The position numbers were made by a program, and so were the translations under genes. From the NCBI GenBank assembly GCA_018398805.1, contig JAGFBZ010000571.1, forward strand, positions 682,001 through 746,000: a stretch of DNA of 64,000 nucleotides, given 5' to 3'. Source of the DNA: Hirundichthys speculiger. Lineage: Eukaryota > Chordata > Actinopteri > Beloniformes > Exocoetidae. Each line of letters starts with the position of its first letter. Within the stretch, counting starts at the first letter, position 1. Below, in pieces: positions 13,372 to 24,013 of this stretch. A model generated the notes under the pieces. The model had not been told where the DNA came from and made no database searches. It worked only from the letters and a program-made list of their open reading frames with translations.

Positions 13372-14117
13372 AGACTGGGTGAATTCCAATTCCTCCCTTG
13401 ACCCTCAATCTCAACCCTCGCCCTTAACCCTCAATTTTTGGCCCTCAATCTTAACTCTCGAAAGTAAGTGTAAGGGCTATCTTGTGACTTAGATTAGACA
13501 CCCCTCGAGTGCAGTTACGTCTTCAGGCTGAAATGTATCAGAGCCCGTGTTGTCTCTGTATTCCCTGAAATGACACAGGGATAACATTGAAAAGAGTGCT
13601 GTATATTCTCTAAATAATATTAGCAAATAACACAATAGAGGATACATTATTCAGTCCTCCGTCGCTACACAACAAGGTATACAAGTAATGTGAAGTCGGC
13701 CGGGACCGCCGGCCGGTTCCGCCGGCCCGGCAGCAAACGTCATAAAGTAAAAAAATAAATATTACGCAACAACGATGTTAATCCATGAAAAAAGTCTCAA
13801 ACAAAGACAATAAGATGGTTTCATAACATTTATATATTTAAGAACTACGAAGATGCTTACATTTGTAGATAGCTTTTTTTATCCCCATCCTTTTCAAAGA
13901 TGTCTTGGCTAAATTACCCAGTGCCTTCTGGGTAGCCCTTACTTTCAAGGGTGGTGAAATGGTGGTGAATTTTGAGGGCGACACCGCCCTCAAACTTGTC
14001 CCTCAATTTGACGTTCTTAGTATTGGGACAGCACTTGCACTTAGTGGGAGTGTGCATTTTTTGAGATTGAGGGTTGAGATTGAAGTTAAGGGAGGAATTG
14101 GAATTCACCCCAAGTCT
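13372..14117. mobile_element. Non-autonomous DNA transposon with ~45-bp terminal inverted repeats
   Basis: The left end gggtgaattccaattcctcc (from 13377) recurs inverted at the right end (to 14110). The inverted similarity continues inward for roughly 45 bp through ccctcaatctcaaccctc-type sequence. Short arms agact (13372-13376) and agtct (14113-14117) may extend it outward. The interior, about 730 bp, has no transposase-like frame, so it would depend on enzymes supplied in trans. Its middle holds a 34-bp run of almost pure G and C at 13698-13731. I could not find a clear target-site duplication, so the superfamily is unassigned. Confidence 0.75.
13698..13731. repeat. GC-only palindromic core inside the TIR element
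   Basis: Thirty-four bases with only three that are not G or C, in otherwise AT-rich DNA. It contains two near-identical direct units (gaccgccggcc and ttccgccggcc) and several overlapping ccgg palindromes, so it can fold on either strand. It has many CpG dinucleotides. Confidence 0.8.
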
Positions 14118-14994
14118 AAAACATTGCAAAAATCTTGCAATTGATTCGTATGCAAACCTAACTCCCAAAATTAGTTTCATTCAAAAGTATCAAATTACAA
14201 AAATGTGCAATGTAAAAAGTGTGATGATTTGAATTTCTTATATCTAGTTTGGTAAACAGTTTAAAAGTTTTACTGTCTGCTTTACAAATACTTATGTAGA
14301 CAAATTAATTGAAAATGACTCACAATTGGAGTAAACATCTTATAATTTTCATTTATTTGCTAAAGCATGAAGCTTCCAGGTTAAGCAGTGAAAAAAGAAA
14401 ATAAGCTCTTTTCATAGACTCATCTTAAAATAGACTTACTTAATTGTTTTCATTGTCAATTTGTGCTCAGTTCTCCACAAAAACATAAGAAAAGCACACT
14501 TTATTCAAGTCCTTTCTGTGATGCTGTACAAGTTCCTATTTTTAGTTGTTCAGAAATTAATCTTATTGAGAAATGTGCTTTTATTGTATCAGTTTGACTC
14601 ACAAGAATTCAACAGATGTTTGAATCTCTGTGGATGCAGGTTAATCACTCACATCTGTGGGTGGACTTAGGAATCCTGAATCACATACTCAAAGGAAACA
14701 TATGCTAGTAGCAGGTCTGCTACTCACAACACGGATGTGTAGGGAACGCACATCATTTACAAGCAGTCAGGTTCAGAAATATTTTGACAATGACATTTTT
14801 TTTCTATTTTATTTGTATACCACCGCGATGCATTTGAAATAAAACAATCAAGATGTGATCAAAGCATAGGCTTCCAGTTTTAAATTTAGAGGTTACACAG
14901 AAATATGGCATTTACCAATGGGGGAGCCCGAGTACCATGAAAATGGTATCCAATGGGTGGCAGCAGCAGTCGAAATTGGTTGTTACCGTTGCAT
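14118..14994. other. Non-coding stretch, no recognised element
   Basis: AT-rich unique sequence. Several short open frames occur (for example 14461-14670), but their translations show no domain. No repeat family recognised. Confidence 0.5.
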
Positions 14995-15066
14995 TTTTGT
15001 GAGTTCAAATATAACTTTCAAGTTATATTTTGTGAGTTCAAATATAACTTTCAAGTTATATTTTGT
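14995..15066. repeat. 33-bp tandem repeat, about 2.2 copies
   Basis: Units at 14995-15027 and 15028-15060 are identical, and a partial third unit starts at 15061. Each unit contains an internal inverted repeat, aaatataactt / aagttatattt with a 2-base spacer, so each can form a hairpin. Confidence 0.9.
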
Positions 15067-15312
15067 GCTATTTTAAGTGGCAGTTGTCTCTATTAGAAAT
15101 TACAACCAAAGAACCTCGATTTTCAAAAGAATTGGTCATTTGGTGGAAAGGAAGCTGGCCAAGTGTGGTCTATTTGTTCCTTCTGTAAAAAAAAAGAAAA
15201 AAGGTCTGGAATTGATATGAGGTACTGAGTATGTATTTGGTGGCTGTTTGAGGATTTACAACAAGGTGTGAACCTCTTGTAACATTCAAGAAAGACAGAT
15301 ATTAGACTTTTC

Positions 15313-16378
<1,066 letters not shown>

Positions 16379-16565
16379 TAATATATGTATTTATATATAT
16401 ATGCATAAAAGCAGTGTTTTTGGCAGTACAACGCCATAGCTATTGATGTAAAAACTTAAGTGATTTAGGTTATAATCAAGAAAACCATGGAAAATGGTAA
16501 GACGTCATCTCTTAAATAAAACTCTTATGAGCAATCTTTGTGGTTATCGTTATGTTTGTCCAAAC

Positions 16566-16602
16566 AAATTTACCTTTAGTTGTACTAACTAAAGGTAAAT
16601 TT
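16566..16602. repeat. Perfect inverted repeat, 16-bp arms
   Basis: Arms aaatttacctttagtt (16566-16581) and aactaaaggtaaattt (16587-16602) are exact reverse complements with a 5-base spacer. Nothing resembling a terminator or microRNA precursor context was recognised. Confidence 0.95.
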
Positions 16603-16633
16603 TCAGTTTCTTGTATTACTACAAGAAACTGAA
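16602..16633. repeat. Perfect inverted repeat, 14-bp arms
   Basis: Arms ttcagtttcttgta (16602-16615) and tacaagaaactgaa (16620-16633) are exact reverse complements with a 4-base spacer. It begins on the last base of the preceding inverted repeat. Confidence 0.95.
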
Positions 16634-16676
16634 GAAAACAAGCGTGGTCTAATAATTTTTTCCATGACTGTATATA

Positions 16677-16960
16677 CAGTGGTACCTCTACTTATGATCG
16701 TCTCTACATACGAAATTTTTTAGGTTAAATATTGCCTCTAGTTACCAAAGAAATTTCAGGATACGAAAAGCAAAAATACAGTACGCGCTGCTACTCACAG
16801 CTCCCAGAGTTTACCGAATGTAAACATACCTGTCAGCTCCGTATCTCGGTTTAAAAGTGGTGCGTCCCAGCTGCTCTGCCATTGGCTATTGCTTAGCATC
16901 TTCCTGGCGTATAAAACCGAAGGTTTTTTTTGGGAAACCCAAAGATGTTCGGCTAAATCT
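16677..16960 (+). mobile_element. pogo/Tigger-like MITE end
   Basis: It starts cagtggtacctctacttatg immediately after TA. This resembles the CAGTGG(T/A)ACCTC terminus typical of pogo/Tigger elements, which also duplicate TA on insertion. The following sequence, with its dispersed tacgaaa motifs, fits a small non-autonomous member, but I could not find the opposite terminus, so the right limit is a guess. No transposase is encoded. Confidence 0.5.
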
Positions 16961-17179
16961 TTTATTTCTTAGCCACTGAAGAAAAGAGAAGCATAAAAAT
17001 TCCAGATTTTGTTTCTATGATTATGAGTGTCAGAAAAAAATAAGAAGCTGTGACATGTGCCATAGGAAATTTAAATGTACTTGGTCAGTTATCATCAGAG
17101 GTTTCCTGGTCTGGAGCACTCAGGTATATGTTAATGAAGTTCCACAGGGGAAAGATATTAGCCATGTCTCATTCTGGAC

Positions 17180-17235
17180 TGAGAAAGAATGAATTTATTG
17201 TCATTATACACAGGGTACAATGAAATTCAGTGAGG
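17180..17235 (-). repeat. Fish repeat 3'-end fragment
   Basis: The segment gaatttattgtcattataca followed by gggtacaatgaaatt is a common terminal motif of retroposed fish repeats (on minus it reads as a tail ending in tgacaataaattc). Only about 55 bp is recognisable, so the class is not certain. Confidence 0.4.
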
Positions 17236-17239
17236 CTGG

Positions 17240-18660
17240 TGGTTTTGGAAAATTAGAGTCACATGGTGATCTTACATGTTGTTTTTCAGACACTTATTTA
17301 GAATTCTGACACAGTGTATAATGTCAGCTCCTGTTATACAGCAGAAGTAAAGGTTACCTGAGTACCGCAGAACAAGACTTGAGAGGGGGCAGCACTCACA
17401 TTCATCTGGGGCTTTGCAGATCTGTGCCTTTCCAGTCTTCTCTGTGCTACTGGCTACTGCCACTTATTCCAGTAGAAGTAGGCAGAATCACCACTTGTGT
17501 AGCCATCAGTGCTTGATCTTTTCCTAAATGAAATGATGTGAACATAGCCTGGAATTTCTTGTGAGCTTCAGCGCATCAACATTACTCCCTGGTTTGTCCT
17601 CACTGTCATGTCAAATCAGTGCCTTCCATTTTCTCTGCGCAGAGAGACCTGTCAACCACTTTACCTACATCACATCAGCCATGAAGGAAAAGATGTGTAG
17701 CTTCTTTGCTTTGGAGCTATGTGATGTACATCACAGTAGCAACACATCATGGTTGTTTGAAGGTAGAAAAATGAAAAACATGTAATGAATGATCGGCAAT
17801 GCTTATTTTGGCTTTTTGTCTACAAAGGGCCCAAATGCAGTGTGTAACTGCCACCTGGCAGATAAAAATAGCACCATTTTCCATTGGCCTTTATTCTATC
17901 ATTTAAATTTAAAAGCCTTCCATTATGCTCCGTTGAAGTGTCTTCACCCAACCAAGTATTTAGACATAGACGGTCACCAAAAAAGCGAAAAAAAAAAAAA
18001 AAACCCAGATCCTGTAACCTCTTTTTCTTTCCTCTTCTTCTTTTTTTAAATTGTGCCATCCAGTTTGGCTTCCACGACCACCAGCTCTACCCCCTTACAT
18101 CCCCACTCTGCTGTTATTGGTCACTTTTTAAAACCAATCCAATTGCTGGGCATGCTGAGATCACTGAGTTCACCCTCAATGTATTATTTCTGGTATTATT
18201 TGTGGAATGGTGTATAGATAGCAGTCTGTTATAGATCGATATGTTTTGCAGGATGCTTATGAACACAGCGATTCTAACATTTCTCATATTTATAACTCTT
18301 ACATTGACTTTGACTCTTTATTTCTGTGTTGACAATAAAACTCCAAGCTATTTTATATTTGTTTCACATTACATAATTTAATATGCATTCATTTTTAAAG
18401 TTCAGGCATACAGCACATTTTAAACAAATTTGGTACCGGAGAAGTTTACTGCTAAAAAGGAAGTTAAATAAAAAGATAAAAATAAAAAGGATGCTATTTC
18501 AAAAGTGAGGTTAATAGGTGATGCTTATGGTACAGTATCCATGAAAGGCTGAGTATCTGAGATGGACAGAGGATCACCACTGAACAAATGCATAAGACAA
18601 TTAATAAAATATTCAAAGGGACTATGTTATGGTATTCTGTGTTTTTTGTCTTATCTACAG
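17240..18660. other. Non-coding stretch, no recognised element
   Basis: Unique sequence with an A run at about 17989-18003 and a T-rich tract at 18020-18048. Open frames up to 116 codons (17884-18234 plus) are low-complexity where they cross the A/T runs and contain no recognisable domain. Confidence 0.5.
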
Positions 18661-18861
18661 TGTTGTAAGTGTAGTACGTAGGTGGACTTATTTACTTAAG
18701 CGGAGCCACTCCCCTAGTTACCATGTTTAGCTATAGTTTATCTGCCAGCGCTGTGATATGTAATTGAGACTTGCAGTAAAGCCAAATAAAAGTCACTGTT
18801 CATGCTACCTCCGAGTTGGATCATTTATTTACATTTACTATGTTGGAGTAAAGACACAACA
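18661..18861 (+). mobile_element. Possible short solo LTR
   Basis: The block starts tgttgt and ends acaaca, the short inverted TG...CA form of LTRs. It contains an aataaa polyadenylation-type signal near 18787, about 75 bp before its end. Against this, it is only 201 bp long, the flanks show no matching 4-6-bp duplication, and no primer-binding site or internal region lies beside it. This is a weak call. Confidence 0.2.
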
Positions 18862-21800
18862 GTAAGTATGATTTATTATGTCATATGTGACTAGTGGCTC
18901 AAAAACGTAGGTATATACATGTGACAGCAGAGCCTTTTTACGGAAGCACAAGAACCAGGAATTGCTAAATCTTGCAGATCACAGGTTGTGAGAAGCCTGC
19001 AATACAGCTTCTCCTTGGCTTCGTCTTATATGAGAAAGCCGAATTTCCAGTCTTGGTCTCCAGGTAGTATCAGTTTGTGTGTCATTACATTCCTGGCATC
19101 TGGTGAGGCATCTGAGACAGACCATCACACAGTGGAAACGTGTCAGTGTGTCCATCAAGTCAGTGTTCATTATCAGTAATTGCTAGTGCAGACTCTCACT
19201 TATCTAGACCATGGTAACGCTCAAAAGTTTGAATCAAAACAGTACTACTGCATTGTTGTTAAGGCTTGACTCTTAGATTTCATATTTCTGGTGCCGTGCC
19301 TAATTGGTCTTCTTTACTGTACGTAATTCGAACTCTGCTGAAATATTTCTTGGGTCTTAATTCCAAGAAAATGGACAGGTTCAATTATGTAGCCCTAGAG
19401 GATACCTCGAGACTTTTCTGTAAAATATTGTGACTGCTAAATCAAGTTTGTAAATTAGCTTATCATTTGAACCATATCTTACTTTTTTTTTTAAAACAAA
19501 ATGTTATGATTAAGATATAAAAAGATTACAAGCTAAATTTATGAATAGAGCTTTCTATAATGTAATATATTTGTATTTGATTTGCAACAAATTAAAATGA
19601 AGCACCCACTGGACTATTTGGACAAGAATAACAAGAATAAAGCAAAGCAGCAATCTCCTTCCTTGTTCTGTCTCATTTCATTACTGAAGCTCTTTGTTCA
19701 CAGCAGCAGCTGACAGTATATGGCAGCTTAGAGGAGTGAATCACAGTTATCAAGGGTCGTACTGCTTTGCTGCAGACTTCCACTGCAGCCAGTGGAATCT
19801 TTACAGCTGAGAGCTATGTTCTCTACATATGTTCAACATTTAAGTAAATAAATACTGTGGTAGCTTTAAATAGAAAGAAAAGAAACAAAACATATCCATA
19901 TAATGCATCGCAGCCAGTTTCACAGTCAGTGTAAGTTGAGAATTATTGAAAATACATCACAGGCATGCTGGTGTCTGCGAAATATTACACCATCCAAACT
20001 TGATTCTAATGCACACATGCAGTGGGCGGAAGAGAAAAAGATTCAGCAGAAGAGTTAAGATCAAATATCTTATATAAATCCTACTGAATGTTCACTTGAA
20101 AAAAAAAACCCAACAGACCTAAAATTTACATATGGAGGACTTTATCTGTCATATTCAAAAATGAATTAATAAATGAAAAAATTAATTTACTGTATTTCCT
20201 CTAATGAATCCTCACTCCCCAATAGAAGGGTCCCCAGGACATTGACAAATTGTAAATAAAGCTTCTGCAGCCTCTTCCTGTCAACTCTGAATGTCTTTGC
20301 AGCAAAATGCCGGCCATTTTTCTTAGTAAACTCAGGAACTTTCAGTTTTGAAGAACAGCGGCTTCTTGGATGACATCTTTACAACTGTTGCACATCTCTA
20401 ATTGACTTGTTATGATTACGTTATAGTAGTTGTAGCACTTGTAGCTGTTGTAGCACTTGTAGCGTAATGTCGCTGCATGTGCTGAAGCAACTGTGAAAAA
20501 CATCCCGTAAACTTACTTGTTAACGCACCGATAAGACATAAGAACCATGAAAAAAATGGTTCTAACTTAATGATAGGTAAAGGATGGGTAAACAATGCAA
20601 GAACAATAGCTGGAACTTTGGGGGTCAAAAAAGATATCCCCTGGTCATGTTCTACATTGTGCCTGGTGGTGTTTATTAGGGGAAATGCAATATATATGTA
20701 TTTCTATATTTATATGTATTTATATTTATTTAACTATTTTATTTATTTGTACTGTTTTTAGATTTATTTATCTAAGCATTTGTTTATGGATTTATGATGT
20801 ATGATGTATTTCATCAATACCTATACTGGTATATGAATTTATTTATTTCAGGATTTATTTTCTTTTTATGTTAATGAGTGGGTGTTTCTAACGAAGATCC
20901 ACAGGGAGAGCCAATCAGAACCAGCCAGTTTAATTGCTACCATTAGATATCTAAGACCAAAGAGTGTGGAAGTCATGAGGACCACGGGGCACATGCTGAT
21001 ATACTATGTATCTTGTCAAGAGAAGTTTGGAAGTTCAATCTAAGTTCAAAGCTTTGGAGAAGAGTGTAGGCATAAATGAGATTGTCAGTGCTGTCAGTGC
21101 AGGTTATAGGTTATACTCGAAGATAAGATGACTTTAAAAATTCATAGAGTATTGATCCTGAGACTCAAGCAAAGTAAAACATCCCATATAGAGGCAATAT
21201 TGTATACAGTACCTGAAATACCATGTTGAATACAAAAGTTCAGAGGTCAACTCAGGTCTTATCTGTTACTCATGAGCCCAAAGCATGTTTTTTAATCTTT
21301 ATGCAGTGGATATTATTTAATTGCCAATATAAACATAGGAAATGGGCTGAGTTTTTTGTTATTTGTGTACACGTATACATTTTTAGTTAGTTTAAGTTCA
21401 CAACAGCAAACAGAAGAAAGAGACTGAAGGAAACTGAAACTAATCTTAAAAAGAACAACCTGACGGTTTCATTTTCTCATAAGATTATCTATTCACAGAA
21501 AAAAAAAATCTGTCAGGCTATTCAGTTTTTCTTTCTTTTTTCTTTTTTATGTCTTGGTGGTAAAAAAAAAAAAAAAAAAAAAAGATCAAGTCAAAGTGGT
21601 CATTTATTTCACTGTGTACAAGTGTTTTCCACACCAGGACTTGGACATGTTCAGCAATAAGACTAATCATGCAAATGGAATCCAGAGGACCACTTTTGTG
21701 TTCCCACACAAAACAGGCATTTACACAATCACCCACAGGTCTGCATAAAAAAAACAAAAAAACATGGAAAGTTTATACTCAAGTACTTATTGTCACAAAA

Positions 21801-23404
21801 TCTTCATACATCTAATGTGAACAGCAGTTTCATCACACACGACCTGTTAGACATGACTTATAGACAATCAGGGGCAAAAATGATTCATAAAATGGCCAAG
21901 CATCTCTCCAAGGTATAATTACCATTTAAAGATGTGATTACACGTACTTGTTGGGCGAACTCAAACACAGTTTTTATATTTTTCTCCACTGATTTTCTCT
22001 ACCTCAGGCTATGCACTGCATGACAAGAAAAATGTTACTTTATCTTACCACCCAATATCTCCAGTAAGGAGTCTGCTTCACAAAGTTGAAAGTGATGTTA
22101 CAGCTTTATAATAATTGCATAATTTCTTGTCTAGAATCTCAACACTCTGACTTTGGTCAGACATACGCAACCAGATAAGTGTAAATTAAGGATTCACAAA
22201 AATAGTATATGCAAAATAGATAAGAACATGGTGTAAATGCAGCCTTGAAATGCTAATATTTTGCAAGTCTCAAGACTTTCTCTGACAGATATTCAGTAGA
22301 ATAGTTTGATGTTTATGTAAATCATATCTTGCTGACAGATGTAATGCTGTCTTTGGCAGTGCAAACAAAGAACACCAGGAAGGGGAAAGTGAGCACTGAA
22401 GAGCATGTCTGTTGTTTCGACAGCTTGTGTCCCTAGCATCTGGCATCAAGCAGAAACAGCATGTCAAGATTAATGAAATGTTGCTGTTATTGATCTACAG
22501 CATGCATTATATAAATATATACTTCTATAAAAACTGAAAGGAACTTATATAATAACCAAGAGTGGCTATGCAAGCCCAGTTTGTAAAGTTTCTGAAGTTT
22601 TAGAGCTGCAAACTCAGAAGACAAGGCTTCAGCCCAACTGTGCCACAGTTTAAAAACAAATGTTCAGAGCACGGTTTAGGGAATAGATAATCTTAATGTC
22701 TTCCTTGCTATATACTGGAGCTTTAAATTCCAATCAATGAAGTGAAATTAAAGACCATGTGAATAACTTTAAGCATGAGTCGACTGAGCAGACTTGTTAG
22801 TGGGTGCAGGGCCATGGTGACAAGAGCATGGCAGAGACTGCTCCCTCACTCTCTTCTCCCCATTTAATTTTCCAATCCACTTCCTCCACACAGTTAGGAG
22901 AAGTGAATTTTGTTCTGGTTTGATACACCATCTAATGAGAGCTACTAAGAGCCTGTTGAAATCATTCCCTAATAACACATTCTGAATGCTGTGAATAAGG
23001 AATATTTTTCCTCTATCTGTCCATTCTAGGTTTAATATATTCTTTCAGTCACCTCTCTTCTATATTCCATCCTCCACTGTGTTTCTTCACTCCCATCAAC
23101 TGTACTTTTGGAGATGGAACAAAAAAAGAGATGTTTTAAGAATCATTACTCTTTGCTTTTATATGATTTAACAAACAATACAATTTGGTTTTAAAGTATT
23201 TTGTGACTGGCTGCAAAAAGGTCATATGATTAAGCAGTTACACCCTTTTTCTCTAAATAAGGTTTTGCATAGCAACACATCAGGTGATCTCCACCTGATC
23301 TCCACCAAGTAAAAAAGTTTAGTAAATGCAACAAATAACAATCTATGATACTTACATCATGAGTGAAACACCTTCCCCCAAACTTTGGTAGTGTGCTGGT
23401 GTGT
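18862..23404. other. Long non-coding stretch, no recognised element
   Basis: About 4.5 kb of mostly unique AT-rich DNA. It contains an 18-bp tandem duplication (gttgtagcacttgtagct at 20429-20446 and again from 20447), a TATTTAT-rich tract at 20690-20870, and a T-rich tract facing a 23-base A run (21562-21584). No protein or RNA gene signature was recognised on either strand. Confidence 0.5.
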
Positions 23405-23639
23405 TACATTCAGATGTACCCTTATTGGCCAATTTATTAGGTTTACCTGTTCAATTGCTTTTTTGTTGTTGTTGTTTTGAAAGGTCTCCTTTCACAACAA
23501 ACCATTTAATTTGTGACTATTTATTTATTTATTTTTTTTTTGTAATTACCATTGGTCAGTTGAAGTTGCACTTGCATGCTCAACTACAAAACGCTCTTCT
23601 ACCCCTATAGTCTGTATCAGTCTGTGATTAAAAAACAAC

Positions 23640-23781
23640 CGGTAACACGAGCGGATCGTTAAACCGTACCAGCCTACGTCACATTGAACAGTAACCCCGC
23701 CCCCGGAAAAACATTGCGTGCTGCAGGCAGGGAGCAGAGCTTATTAACGAGCAAACAAAGAGGTGCTAACAATTCAAAACC
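23640..23781 (+). promoter_or_regulatory. Promoter-like region before the THAP-type exon
   Basis: A CRE-like half site tacgtca (23675-23681) and a GC box ccccgcccccgg (23695-23706) lie about 75-110 bp before the ATG at 23782, in locally raised GC content. No TATA box is obvious. These are short motifs, so their grouping with a gene-like exon is the only reason to note them. Confidence 0.35.
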
Positions 23782-24013
23782 ATGGCAGAGAAAGTTTGTG
23801 GCTGTGCTGTTTGCAGCAGTAACAAATCTACATTGCATGTCTTGCCTACGAGAGAGGCTCTACGGAAGAAATGGTTGGAGTTTATTTTCGGAACACCACC
23901 AGCGAAGTGTAACGCAACTTTTCTTGTGTGTTCTGATCATCAAAGTGACGGAGAAGTTGTGCTTAAAACCTGGATCTGTGCCATCACAACGATCGACAAC
24001 CAGCTCACAGGCT
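23782..24013 (+). pseudogene. THAP-type zinc-finger first exon, frameshifted
   Basis: The frame starts at an ATG in a strong Kozak context (aaaccatgg). The translation shows the C2CH layout of THAP DNA-binding domains: Cys8-x2-Cys11, 38 residues, Cys50-x2-His53. It also has Pro22 and Trp31 in the conserved LP and KKW positions. After His53 the expected Phe is absent, and the frame drifts into unrelated residues. In the +1 frame the sequence continues as LCLKPGSVPSQ, which corresponds to the AVPTIF-like end of the domain, and SSQA. A short deletion plus a one-base shift therefore breaks the domain. The exon ends at a consensus donor, gct|gtaagt (GT at 24014-24015). No matching downstream exon was found. 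THAP domains occur both in host transcription factors and in P-element or Kolobok-type transposases, so it could be a relic of either. Confidence 0.6.

Larger units (their letters stand above)
16400..16674 (+). mobile_element. Tc1/mariner-type element, 3' terminal fragment
   Basis: The sequence ggtctaataattttttccat followed by gactgtata (about 16647-16674) is the kind of terminal sequence seen at Tc1/mariner ends in fish, closing at a TA dinucleotide. The preceding 250 bp (gtttttggcagt, then catagctattgatgt) resembles the non-coding tail of the same family. No transposase coding sequence is present. Two adjacent perfect palindromes lie within it at 16566-16633. Confidence 0.5.
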
